Of a DNA stretch of 64,000 nucleotides, positions 51,597 through 62,065 are shown one piece after another (position 1 is the stretch's first letter; every line of letters begins with the position of its first letter). Position numbers and translations under genes: made by a program. The notes below the pieces were generated by a model that saw only the letters and a list, made by a program, of their open reading frames with translations, did no database searches and was not told where the DNA came from. Source of the DNA: Apostichopus japonicus (Eukaryota; Echinodermata; Holothuroidea; Aspidochirotida; Stichopodidae). The stretch covers positions 267,501 through 331,500 of the forward strand of contig NC_092570.1 of assembly GCF_037975245.1 (NCBI RefSeq), given 5' to 3'.

Positions 51597-53168
51597 TTCA
51601 ATATTATTTTATTATATATGAATTTTGTTTATATAAATAACTCCCATATTTTCGCCCATCTTGTGGTCATATAATTCGTTCGAACCCTATAAAGTAATTC
51701 ACACATAATTGGGTCACTCACTTCAAAAATATTTCGAATTATTTCAAAAACACCGAAATAATTATTCGATAAATTAATAAGCAATTGGGAGACCGACACT
51801 TTCACCTTTGTTTTTAATTACAGGACATCGACAAGTTTCTCTGTACAGTAAAAACAACATAATTTTAGCTAACCATTATACTATATATCTAATAGAAAGA
51901 AAATGACGCAAAGCATGACCTTTTGGCAAAGCTGCTGAAGGTTTATTTGGCACACACATATAGAGGCCGCTGTTATACCCCATACAGTGAGAGTTCATCA
52001 TTTCTGGAGCACCAACTTCCTTGGAGATTCGTACTTTATTTCCAAAAAGGTTTTCGTTTAACAATGAGTTTATTGTCCGCAAACTAGGAAATATTCAGTA
52101 CAGAATGTTTCAGTCAAAGGAAAATATTTCCTTTGTATTTTTCAAGTATATTCAAAATGAACTCCAAGAGTTGAATGGAAGTAGTCTTGCCGAGGAGGGC
52201 GGACAGGGGTAAGCGGGGGGGGGGGGGGCAGATTAGTGGGAAGGCGAGGGTGGGGTATGGTATGGGGGTATCATAATAATAGATACAAACAATTGGGGTG
52301 AAATAGTATTGTTCCCAATTATGCTTGTATCATCCAATGTTTGTTTACAAAAGACAAAACACTTTGTATATTCACGATAACTTTAGTAACTGTATTTTTT
52401 TTAAGGATACCCGGTATCTATTCTTCCAAGTCTCATGGCATGTACATAATTTATTAAGGTTGGCGGTCAAGAAAACACTTTGGACAGTTTTAGAAATTAA
52501 CGATATACTTTAGTGTAATGCACACCACTAGATAAGATCTTATTATATTTCGATGATGAAGGAAGTGGGGCTGAAAAGTCTGAAAACGTACTTTAATGTT
52601 CAAAGAAGACGCTTTCTTCATTGAGTGTCTGTCGGAGATGGAGAGAATTTGGGGCAGGGTGTCTTTCTTCCGGTGTACGTATTTCTATTGTTTTAATTTT
52701 GGACATAATACGGAAGGAGTTAAACAATACAGAAAAAATGCATTTTTTTTTAAATACACTATATCACAGTATATATACAGCGGTTTCCATGGACACCTCG
52801 ATAAGGAAAATCTTAGAATAATTGGAGAAACTTATTAACCATCAAATCTCCACTGACATATTTTTCAGGGCAAGCTAACGTAACAATGTATACACGATAT
52901 AAGTATGATCAAAACTCAACACATTTTCAAGCACTACATTTGCTAAAACCTGATAAGCTAATTAGTTACCGGTATTTTCCTCAAATTTTCCACATTCATC
53001 CACAAAGTTATGGAAATCATCTTAATGAAACGTAACTTATATCACAGGACGATCAAAAATAAATTAAAGCAAACCTGTTAAGATCGTTCCTGCTATGAAA
53101 GATGCTGTTAGAGCTGTCCAACCCCAGCCACCGTCGGGAGCAAGAGGGGCCTCAATTTCTACCTCCAT
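45559..53168 (-). CDS. SLC16-like: Monocarboxylate transporter-like, copy B (whole gene, 5 coding exons)
   Basis: Exons, 5' to 3': 53168-53075, 50953-50840, 50523-50383, 47559-46669, 45800-45559; 1482 nt, 493 aa, all junctions phase 1, the same architecture as copy A. SLC16 membrane transporter: DGGWGW near the N-terminus, TM1 lysine K35 in GYVKGIGVL, the TM5 block YYFHKRLGFANGVAFSGSGL, a central loop rich in Ser/Thr/Asn, and TM8 GVGDLMSRMTHGIFLDRKW with D315 (GAC, 46966-46964) and R319 at the spacing of the MCT1 proton/substrate pair. It therefore keeps the residues expected of a proton-coupled carboxylate transporter, unlike copy A. The C-terminus ends VVSDFKN, not a PDZ ligand. Intron 3 holds a composite hAT element and intron 4 a degenerate pentanucleotide tract. 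Which MCT subtype and which substrate cannot be decided here. Confidence 0.9.
46020..46290. repeat. Degenerate CTTGT/CTTGATTTGT tract
   Basis: Pyrimidine-skewed pentanucleotide-like repeat in intron 4 of MCT copy B. The Lys/Asp/Gln-rich minus ORF over it is a by-product. Confidence 0.9.
46669..47559 (-). CDS. SLC16-like: MCT copy B exon 4 (main exon)
   Basis: 891 nt, acceptor tttcctgacag, donor gtaagt. Encodes TM4-TM6, the central loop and TM7-TM10 to FFNGFSLVAGVFIM. It carries D315 and R319. Confidence 0.9.
47751..47888. repeat. 69-bp direct repeat, 2 units
   Basis: Two nearly identical units starting attctttaagtaacagcaat, differing near ...caag(t/c)cggtg. In intron 3 of MCT copy B. Confidence 0.92.
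48080..49158. mobile_element. Composite non-autonomous hAT-type element, copy 2 (inverted)
   Basis: 1079 bp in reverse orientation to the copy at 39208. Starts cagtggcggcggaacc and ends gttccgccgcgcctg. The flanks aaaagagg (48072-48079) and aagagagg (49159-49166) match at 7 of 8 bases. It lies in intron 3 of MCT copy B and carries the same nested element. Confidence 0.82.
48446..48842. mobile_element. Nested hAT-type MITE within composite copy 2
   Basis: 397 bp, inverted relative of 39525-39926, flanked by exact cccttact at 48438-48445 and 48843-48850, the reverse complement of the duplication in copy 1. Confidence 0.83.
49858..49904. repeat. (TA)n microsatellite
   Basis: About 46 bp of TA, interrupted once by tg, in intron 3 of MCT copy B. 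Confidence 0.93.
50383..50523 (-). CDS. SLC16-like: MCT copy B exon 3
   Basis: 141 nt, acceptor cttcctag, donor gtaaga. Encodes MASSLSVRFGSRVVVIAGG, then SFTSDIWHLNVTNVFSG, parallel to copy A exon 3. Confidence 0.88.
50840..50953 (-). CDS. SLC16-like: MCT copy B exon 2
   Basis: 114 nt, acceptor acgatacag, donor gtaaga. Encodes GYVKGIGVLLVEWQ, then KEVAWIGMTIG. It aligns residue for residue with copy A exon 2. Confidence 0.88.
51551..51592. repeat. (TA)n microsatellite
   Basis: About 42 bp of pure TA in intron 1 of MCT copy B. Confidence 0.95.
53075..53168 (-). CDS. SLC16-like: MCT copy B exon 1 (start)
   Basis: ATG at 53168, donor cag/gtttgc. Encodes MEVEIEAPLAPDGGWGW and the start of TM1. 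A possible acceptor (acgacag) about 30 nt upstream, preceded by ctaac, would make this a second exon; that part is weak. Confidence 0.82.
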
Positions 53169-53951
53169 TGTCTTCTATTGGTATCCAGTAAATGCCTGTC
53201 GTATACCTTTAACGCCGTTAGTTTGTTCCAATCCGCACAGTTTGATAGTCGAAAAAATTGTGATTTAAATCCCAGAAATGATTTAAATAGATGCAGCAAA
53301 CTTGCCGGTATTTAGACGAATAATATCAGATCTGTAGATAACTTGAGGCAATGCACCTAAAGCTTTTTCTTTTTCTGTTCTTGATAAAATAATAATATAT
53401 ATCCGATGATAACTTGAGCCAATGCAAACCTTATAAGCTATCTCTTTTTTCTGTTCTTGATCAAGTAAACCGACGTGCGTTCGATACGACCGAATTTGTT
53501 TTTTTGAATGCAGAAGAGAAACACTTCTTCTATTAGTATTTTTTCTTACGTCAGGAAAGTTTGGCGAAAAGCGTTAAATTACCCAACAGCTTAACTACCA
53601 TGTCTTTCCTACAAGTGCTTTAATGTGGTACTGGTAGTGCCTAGACTCTGTCTCATGTTTATTCATAGGGGGCTTGTAACACATATCTGAAAGAAACAGA
53701 CAGTCGTACCAATTTCGTCTTACTCTTGTTGTTATGCCTTTCAATTTGATGATGAATTGCGCATGCGTCGAAGCCAGTGACCTTCCATTCGACAGCATGA
53801 TATTGTTTACCTCTGTATCTAAACATAAATGCGAGATGTGAAGTGAAAACTGAAAAAGTTCCATAACCAACATTTGACCTCAACAGCTTAAACCGAGGAA
53901 ATGAAATAAGAAAAAGAACTGAAATATTGTCTAGTTATTTCAGGATTTGAG

Positions 53952-53957
53952 TTTATT
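53952..53957 (-). terminator. Poly(A) signal of the unrecognised gene
   Basis: AATAAA on the minus strand, 32 nt past the stop codon at 53989. It supports this being a true 3' terminal exon. Confidence 0.55.
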
Positions 53958-53988
53958 GCAATACTGATGAGCCTGGCTGCCTTAGCCA

Positions 53989-54082
53989 TCAGAAAGACGA
54001 TTTGCGACGGTTGGGTGCAGGACGTGGTGTGCTTTGAAGAATTAGTGCCTTTGTTCTCCTGTCAAGTCTTGGTCGCAATTCC
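53989..54082 (-). CDS. Unrecognised gene, terminal coding exon
   Basis: Acceptor tactttctgttcttcag is strong. One base completes Arg from the previous exon, then ELRPRLDRRTKALILQSTP, a Pro/Arg-rich end and stop TGA at 53991-53989. A poly(A) signal follows 32 nt later. Confidence 0.6.
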
Positions 54083-57000
54083 CTGAAGAACAGAAAGTAT
54101 AAATAATGGAACATTAATGGAACGAGGGTGAGGGTGAGGTTTAGGTGAAAGGAGAAGCGAGGGCGAAAGAGTGGTCCAGGGCGAAAGGGTGTGCCAAGGG
54201 TGTGCCGAGGTGTGCGAAAGGGTGTGCCAGGGTGAGGACAAGGGATGAAGAACGGGAAGAGAGGAGTCAGGGTGAAGTGGAGAGTGATGGGAGGGAGTGT
54301 CGTTTTAAATATGAGGCTTTCTTCACGTATAGTACATAATACAAATACGTATTAACAATGGTCAAACTAGGCCGAGGACCGTTTGTGGCTGCACCCTATG
54401 GGAAGTCCCCCGGGGACACGTGGTTGTGGTGCACTGTGGTGCCCCAGGAGAGATTGATTGAATTGTGCACACTTTGGTGTGTAGGTGTGACAAGTTACCA
54501 ATGATAGTTCTGTATAATCACAATCGCAACCCTCTAAATGCATGATAGTTCTATATAATCATACTCGCAACCCTCTAAATGCATGATGGTTCTCCATAAT
54601 CATACTCGCAACCCTCTAAATGCATGATAGTTCTATATAATCATACTCGCAACCCTCTAAATGTATGATAGATTTGTATGATCATACTCGCAACCCTATA
54701 AATGCATGATGGTTCTCCATAATCATACTCGCAACCCTCTAAATGCATGATAACTCTATATAATCATACTCGCAACCCTCTAAATGCATGATAGTTTTGT
54801 ATGATGATACTCGCAACCCTATAAATGCATGATGGTTCTCCATAATCATACTCGCAACCCTCTAAATGCATGATAACTCTATATAATCATACTCGCAACC
54901 CTCTAAATGCATGATAGTTCTATATAATCATACTCGCAACCCTCTAAATGCATGATGGTTCTGTATAATCATAATCGCAACCCTCTAAATGCATGATAGT
55001 TCTATATAATCACAATCGCAACCCTCTAAATGCATGATAGTTCTATATAATCATACTCGGAACCCTCTAAATGCATGATAACTCTATATAATCATACTCG
55101 CAACCCTCCAAATGCATGATAGTTTTGTATGATCATACTCGCAACCCTCTAAATGCATGATGGTTCTCCATAATCATAATCACAACCCTCTAAATGCATG
55201 ATAGTTCTATATAATCATACTCGCAACCCTCTAAATGCATGATAACTCTATATAATCATACTCGCAACCCTCTAAATGCATGATAGTTTTGTATGATCAT
55301 ACTCGCAACCCTATAAATGCATGATGGTTCTCCATAATCATACTCGCAACCCTCTAAATGCATGATGGTTCTCCATAATCATACTCGCAACCCTCTAAAT
55401 GCATGATAACTCTATATAATCATACTCGCAACTCTCTAAATGCATGATGGTTCTCCATAATCATACTCGCAACCCTCTAAATGCATGATAACTCTATATA
55501 ATCATACTCGCAACCCTCTAAATGCATGATGGTTCTCCATAATCATACTCGCAACCCTCTAAATGCATGATGGTTCTCCATAATCATACTCGCAACCCTC
55601 TAAATGCATGATGGTTCTCCATAATCATACTCGCAACCCTCTAAATGCATGATAACTCTATATAATCATACTCGCAACCCTCTAAATGCATGATGGTTCT
55701 CCATAATCATACTCGCAACCCTCTAAATGCATGATAACTCTATATAATCATACTCGCAACCCTATAAATGCATGATGGTTCTCCATAATCATACTCGCAA
55801 CCCTCTAAATGCATGATGGTTCTCCATAATCATACTCGCAACCCTCTAAATGCATGATAGTTCTATATAATCATACTCGCAACCCTCTAAATGCATGATA
55901 GTTCTGTATAATCATACTCGCAACCCTCTAAATGCATGATGGTTCTCCATAATCATACTCGCAACCCTCTAAATGCATGATAGTTCTATATAATCATACT
56001 CGCAACCCTCTAAATGCATGATAGTTTTGTATGATCATACTCGCAACCCTCTAAATGCATGATGGTTCTCCATAATCATACTCGCAACCCTCTAAATGCA
56101 TGATAACTCTATATAATCATACTCGCAACCCTCTAAATGCATGATAGTTCTGTATAATCATACTCGCAACCCTCTAAATGCATGATAGTTTTGTATGATC
56201 ATACTCGCAACCCTCTAAATGCATGATGGTTCTCCATAATCATACTCGCAACCCTCTAAATGCATGATAGTTCTATATAATCATACTCGCAACCCTCTAA
56301 ATGCATGATAACTCTATATAATCATACTCGCAACCCTCTAAATGCATGATAGTTTTGTATGATCATACTCGCAACCCTCTAAATGCATGATGGTTCTCCA
56401 TAATCATACTCGCAACCCTCTAAATGCATGATAACTCTATATAATCATACTCGCAACCCTCTAAATGCATGATGGTTCTCCATAATCATACTCGCAACCC
56501 TCTAAATGCATGATAACTCTATATAATCATACTCGCAACCCTCTAAATGCATGATGGTTCTCCATAATCATACTCGCAACCCTCTAAATGCATGATAACT
56601 CTATATAATCATACTCGCAACCCTCTAAATGCATGATGGTTCTCCATAATCATACTCGCAACCCTCTAAATGCATGATAACTCTATATAATCATACTCGC
56701 AACCCTCTAAATGCATGATGGTTCTCCATAATCATACTCGCAACCCTCTAAATGCATGATAGTTCTATATAATCATACTCGCAACCCTCTAAATGCATGA
56801 TAACTCTATATAATCATACTCGCAACCCTCTAAATGCATGATAACTCTATATAATCATACTCGCAACCCTTTAAGTCTAAATGCATGTTAGTTCTATATA
56901 ATCATACTCGCAACCCTCTTGCTTCATGGTTATACTGTATAATCATACTCGCAACTCACAGGGAGTGTCCCGTTGTCCTGGAATCCAGATTGGGTGTAAG

Positions 57001-60000
57001 ATGACAACTTGGAGAAGGGCATATCGACCGGATATCAAGGTCTGGTCTACCTCGACACAACGGGACATCGACTAGTCGATACCTTTCCAAATCAAGACGT
57101 CATATTGACGTATGTCGACTCGTCAATCTTCAATAGTTATTAGTTAGATATGTATACCATAATATGTGAATCCCTCTACAGGGTCTTTAACATTTCAGCT
57201 GCTAGGCGTGTTTCTTTCTATATAAATATATATATATTTAGATACTTATAGATAGATTTATATTACCTCTCAGGGGTCACATAAGAAGATCTCTGTTCTC
57301 AACAGTATACACATATGTTGAGTAACCACGTCTAAATACTGGCAGGTTTCTTACCTTTGACTTGCACGTAGGCCCATCTTAGCAGGTAACTTGTATTTTG
57401 CAAAGTAATAATGATAAAATACACTGGCATAATGCCACAGTTGTTTCTGAATAATAGTTAAGTGTTTGTGACATTGCCAGTTACTGAATACAAATGACGA
57501 CGAACTTTCGACTATCTGAAAGTTTTTTTTTTATCTGAAAGTTTTTTTTCTCGAAAGCCAATTTTAATGTCTAGTATTCGTTTGGTAGTTTGGTTTCGTG
57601 CCCAGGTTCTTTCCTGGGCGACTTTTCAAAAAAAAAAATACTTCGAATGGTCTCTCTTTGTTATCAAGTTTAATGTCTAGCATATACTGCTGCTAAATTT
57701 ACTCTCTTAAGTGTTCTTCCAAGTTACTTTTCCTCAACATGCTGCATTCTTTTCTGCTACTACAATACGCAATGCATTGATGTTTGTAACGCTAGGCATA
57801 CAGACACAATCTGCCACTAATTGCTGACTTCACTGCAGCACATTAACTATGTACAACCATTTGATTCACCAGACGAAGTCAAAGATGATGACAGTAGGTT
57901 TATACTTTATCTCTCAAGATTTGTTGGATATACAACTGCAGGTTGGTTAAATAACAGTCATGAATAAGTAATGACAATAAGTATAAATACACATTGATTT
58001 GGAAGCAAAATGAATTAAGATATTATGCATTTAATTAATCTTTCTCTTTTCCTTACCCGAAAATGCATCTTTCGTAACACATATAGGTGTATATATGGCC
58101 GAGATGTAGAGAGAAGACATGTGGAAGAGACGTGATGTATAACTGTTCCTGTCTTATCTTTACTGTTGAGTCCAGCAACATAAGTAGCACAAGCATTCTA
58201 TGGAACCCTCGTGTGATAGGTAGATACCACATCTCGGAAGATTGAAAATGTAAACAAAAGTTATTATTTGCTGAAAATAAACTAAAACCTATATATCTCT
58301 TCAAAAGTTCCTGTTAAAAGTTTCATAGCTGTGTTATATTGGTCCATCTCTTTCCGTTTCTTCTGATAGATCTCAATCATGTCCATCAAGTTTGAGTTGC
58401 CTGTACTACAGCCATTTCCGAAAGGTTCTGCAAGCATTGATATCACCATTTAATTCCAATGTCGCTAATAAACTGATGTCCTTTGTCGATTCATATTCCG
58501 TCACAATATAATAATAAATTCTATAACTAGAATGCAAGGGAACTGGAAAATCTAGGTCACGTATAAATGTATATGCATATAATATTGGAGTAGCAGTACA
58601 TATCCAATACTGATGGCTGGAAAAAAAGTTGGAAAATATACCAATTCTTCAATTAAAATTTCAGAAAGAATTTGAATATGCTAACTAACTGTGGAATAAA
58701 TCCAATTATCCATAGAGTAATTCAAAATGTTAACCCTTCTTCCCTAACTGCTCTTCTTTTCATATTTTTTTTTCAATTAGTTTGATATTGTAATATTGGG
58801 AATAATATACAATATCACATGGACATCACATGAAGCTCAAATGCCATATGAGCTCTACAAAATGCAAGCTGCATATTGAACGAAGTACTTTGTATATTTA
58901 TATATGTAGGGGTAAATTTCTACAATCAAAGTTTACTTTAGCTCAAACCAATATTTGTCATCTTTGCTTCTGTAGGAATTGTAAGTTACTAGTATTTGTT
59001 TGTGTATTTCTGTCTGAAGTGTTCATCTATGAAGCACAAATGAACATTGTTCAACACTTGTGTCGCTGCTACTTTCTTCATAAAACTGAAAAGGCACAGG
59101 ACACGGGACATTTTTGTCACCGGGCCCCCAGTCTTTGCAAGCTTCACTCTCCCATAGGTAGAAACAGCGCCGTAGTCAGGAATTTTCAAGGGGAGAGGGA
59201 GCACATTTTGCGATTGATATGGGGCATGGGTTTAAGGGGAGGGGGAGAAATTTTTGAACAATTGAAGGTCCTTAGATGCGACAGTTTTAACATTTTTTCG
59301 ACACTGATAGGGGGAGCAGTCGCTCCCCTTGCTTCCCCTGGCTACGTCCCTGGTTAGAAAGTTATTCTGCAAGTAATGTAAGCCCATCATGCAAAATACA
59401 GAACGATCGTATATTCATATACATGGCCTTTCATTGTGTACATCTGATATACCGCTAACTTATGTAAATGCCAGTGTTTTTATTAGATCTTCGTTGCTAT
59501 AAAAGTATCTATAAACATGCTAGTGAATGACACATAGCTTCATGCATATGGCTGTACCTCGGATGATATTGTCAAAATGAAGCTGGGAATGTTTGCCTAT
59601 ATTGCACCTGTTTAAGGTCACGTATATTCCGATACCAATTATAAGGTTCGTCTACTCATGGAGCTTTTTCGGTCTACTCAGCATAAAGACTTGACTACCC
59701 TGGTTACCCTGGTTACGTTTAAAGTACCTCATTTCTTGTTATTCAAATAAATTTTCGATACCGGAACAACGTCAAGTTCGTACAGTTATTAGTTTGAGTA
59801 AAGTTTCATTTCAAATAATGAAAACGCCCATAAATTGTAAAGCAGACACAAACCCTAGTCTCACCTTTACCTTATTTGCTATTTTGTTAATCGGTTATTA
59901 GAATTTTGGGTCTATCAAAAATAGCCATTCTTGCTTTATGACCTTGGTTGTAAATGACTCTTGGAAGTGGGCTTTCTGGCGGTTAGTATATACGTCAATA

Positions 60001-61495
60001 GCAGGAGTCAATTTATAAACTCAGTAAAGATTGTAACATACTTTGCTGTTTTCTGTTGATACCACGAAGGCTTGTCGATCGTTTAACCCCATAGCTGTAA
60101 TAAATCCCAAATTTGCAATTAAACATTATTAATATTTAAGCTCTTGGAATTTGCCTCAATATCCCTAGCTATATCGCCACTAGAAAGCTATTTGAAGCAG
60201 CAAACTCTTTACCACAGTTTTGAACAATTAATTATTTCAAACAAAACATCCTTAAAATACACCTCCTTCTTGATCCCCTAATCCGCGACCTCTTCATTCT
60301 CTCTGGCATTCTCATACATAGCATGAATTACATTCAATACTTTACCGTTTATATTACTAGCAGTTAATTTAGACCACAAGAAAGATCTATTTATTGTATC
60401 AAATGCTTTTTAATAGTCAATAAAAGCACCATAGATCCTTGTACGAGGTAGTAGTCAATGACGGTATGTAAAAATGATCTAAATGTTTTCAACGAGGATA
60501 AATAAATTATAAAGTTATATAAAAATGGAATACGTATAACTTATATGTCAATAATAGAGTCAAAAGTGACTATGTTGTGCTATAGCTTAAATGATCATTT
60601 AAGATCAATGAATCTTATGAATATTTAAGATTACGATTCTTTGTCTTCCTGGTAGCCCTTGCTCTAGCAATAGGAACTGTAATCCACTTTTACCAAAGGC
60701 AACTTGAGTCAATTGTCATTTCTCTGAGAGACGAGACGTAAAAACAAGTCGTAGGCATCTCAGACTGGCTCCAGCCCCTTCGAGCTTGCCAGTGAAGTTT
60801 ACTTAACATTAACTTAAGAAAAATGGACTTGCGCCCTCGAATGCATGCACTCGGAAGCACAACAATACTAACATTAACAATACTAATTTGTTGAAACGGT
60901 CCACCTTATCAAGAAGGAAACACAAATCGGTATCTATGTATTATGTGATGTAAAAGCTTATAACGATAAGCTCCCCCTTCCGTTCACAGAGAAAGGAAAC
61001 ATCAAAAAGTATAAACTTGTGTGCAAGATTTTTCTACAGTTTCAAGCCAAGTCCAGGAGCAATTTTGTGTGGCGTCATCGTGAGAATGTCCCTTGGCTTA
61101 TTTGTTTGTTTGAGAATGCCCCTTGGCTTATTTTGTGTGTTTGAGAATGCCCCTTGGCATATGTTTGTTTGAGAATGCCCCTAATTGGCTTATTTGCTTT
61201 CTTATTGTTTACTTGGTGTTACTATGGTTTGTTTTAAGTTTAGCTCAGCCTGGATATTTAATATTTGGAGGGGAATATTATAAAGTAATGAATAATTCTG
61301 GCAATATACGTGCTTAATTCCGTATGCTTACATGACAAAACCATGTGCGTCATCGGTTAATGATGCTTGCTGAGTTGCTGTGCCTTCTTTAAAGGCATTG
61401 AAGACTCGCTCCAAACCGCGTACCGCCCTCTGAAAAGTTAACTTTCCGTTGCTTGCAAGTGACGTTTTCTTCATGTCGCTACAAAATGCAGACAT
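53989..61495 (-). CDS. Unrecognised small charged, helical protein (3 exons joined, possibly incomplete)
   Basis: I do not recognise this protein. Proposed exons, 5' to 3': 61495-61342, 58427-58289, 54082-53989, giving 128 aa if joined as stated. Exon 1 opens MSAFCSDMKKTSLASNGK and continues LTFQRAVRGLERVFNAFKEG. Exon 2 reads PFGNGCSTGNSNLMDMIEIY, then QKKRKEMDQYNTAMKLLTGT. Exon 3 reads ELRPRLDRRTKALILQ and ends NRRKSSF. The composition suggests amphipathic helices or a short coiled coil with a basic tail. The exon 2/3 join is phase 2 with an excellent exon 3 acceptor. The exon 1 donor used (gttttg) is weak; a stronger one (gtaagc after 61332) would leave phase 2 and need a further exon I did not find. 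A 41-bp minisatellite fills the last intron. The gene ends only about 0.8 kb upstream of MCT copy B. Confidence 0.5.
54500..56955. repeat. 41-bp minisatellite, about 60 units, with higher-order structure
   Basis: Unit core aatcatactcgcaaccctct + aaatgcatgat followed by one of four variable parts: ggttctccat, aactctatat, agttctatat or agttttgtatg. In places (for example 56380-56740) ggttctcc and aactctat types alternate, giving an 82-bp higher-order unit. It lies in the last intron of the unrecognised gene. Confidence 0.95.
58289..58427 (-). CDS. Unrecognised gene, middle exon
   Basis: 139 nt, acceptor atcaatgcttgcag, donor ag/gtttta (weak at +3). Open in one frame: PFGNGCSTGNSNLMDMIEIY, then a Lys/Glu-rich helix and LLTGTFEEIY. 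It enters in phase 1 and leaves in phase 2. Confidence 0.55.
59165..59352. mobile_element. Short hAT-type MITE
   Basis: 188 bp, from cagcgccgtagtcagg to cctggctacgtccctg (inverted termini), with flanks ggtagaaa and gttagaaa matching 7 of 8. The interior shares 'ccttagatgc' and G-rich text with the element at 32037, so they are probably related. It lies in an intron of the unrecognised gene. Confidence 0.7.
60254..60436 (-). pseudogene. Non-LTR (LINE) reverse-transcriptase relic
   Basis: Minus-strand translation gives IYGAFIDY, an in-frame stop, KAFDTINRSFLWSKL, then NINGKVLNVIHAMYENAREN and a second stop after EEVAD. This matches the RT finger/palm block 'FIDF.KAFDTVNR..LW.KL...GI.GK.L..I..MY' of LINE elements. 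Two stops in about 60 codons and no flanking continuation show it is dead and truncated. Clade (RTE, CR1 or another) cannot be told. Confidence 0.7.
61085..61200. repeat. Four short tandem copies of gagaatgccccttggctta
   Basis: Units spaced about 31-40 bp, separated by (tttg)n-like sequence. Confidence 0.85.
61342..61495 (-). CDS. Unrecognised gene, exon with proposed start
   Basis: ATG at 61495, then open reading to the splice region. A TAG at 61480-61478 lies in another frame and could instead serve as an acceptor (cattttgtag), in which case this is an internal exon. Alternative donors are gttttg after 61342 (fits the next exon's phase) and gtaagc after 61332 (stronger, wrong phase). The residue pattern FQRAVRGLERVFNAF is strongly helical. 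Confidence 0.5.
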
Positions 61496-61785
61496 TAATG
61501 AAACGTGATACCTTGTTATCTTTTATCTAGACCTGAGATGTCCATCAGTGCACACAGTGTTGTGGGTATTGACCGTAGCTGTATGTATTGACTGTATACT
61601 AGTGTCTAATTACCGACGGTAGCAAGCTGTGTGTGTGTGTATTTTTCCAGGAACTTAAATGCTGTAATGGTCGACATCTTACTTTAGTATGATTGAAATC
61701 GTGATGTCTCTGTGGCTAATGCTTAGTTAGTTAATAATGATGCCAAGGTCATGAAAGAATAGGTTAACGTACTTTTGACACTTAC

Positions 61786-61842
61786 TCTGAGTGGCAGCTA
61801 GTTCGTCTCCTCGTGTGATGTCAGAATTGTTGTAAGAGTCTG
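61786..61842 (-). other. Candidate orphan exon
   Basis: 57 nt between acceptor cactattag and a consensus donor gtaagt. One frame is open and protein-like (DSYNNSDITRGDELAATQ), leaving phase 1. It does not join in frame to the exon at 61495, so it is either untranslated, belongs to another isoform, or is chance. Confidence 0.25.
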
Positions 61843-62065
61843 CTAATAGTGCAATGATTTATGTTGAACAAACATTCCTTCAAAAAGTCTTGTGAACATG
61901 AAAACACGTGACATGTGAACCTGTTGAACATGTGAACGTGTGTTGAAGGACATATGAATAAAGAAATATACATTAAGTTCAAGGAAAGTTTAAGACAAAA
62001 TATGTGAGTTGCAATTTACACTGCTTATTGCAGGGATGAACTCAATCCGTTATTGTCCGAGGACC

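Larger units (their letters stand above)
58428..61341. other. Presumed intron of the unrecognised gene
   Basis: Holds the MITE at 59165, the LINE relic at 60254 and the short repeats at 61085. An additional exon may be hidden here, but none could be identified. The 175-aa plus ORF at 58830-59357 crosses the MITE and is not credible. Confidence 0.4.

Noticed and set aside
51670-51690. gttcgaacc resembling a tRNA B box
   Set aside because: No A box or cloverleaf could be formed upstream.
57838-57963. Possible plus-strand exon (HINYVQPFDSPDEVKDDD) after acceptor cttcactgcag
   Set aside because: Open for 42 codons but no credible donor and no partner exon, and it lies on the opposite strand inside the intron of another gene.
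58830-59357. 175-aa plus-strand ORF
   Set aside because: It runs through a MITE with its terminal repeats and TSD; no domain pattern.
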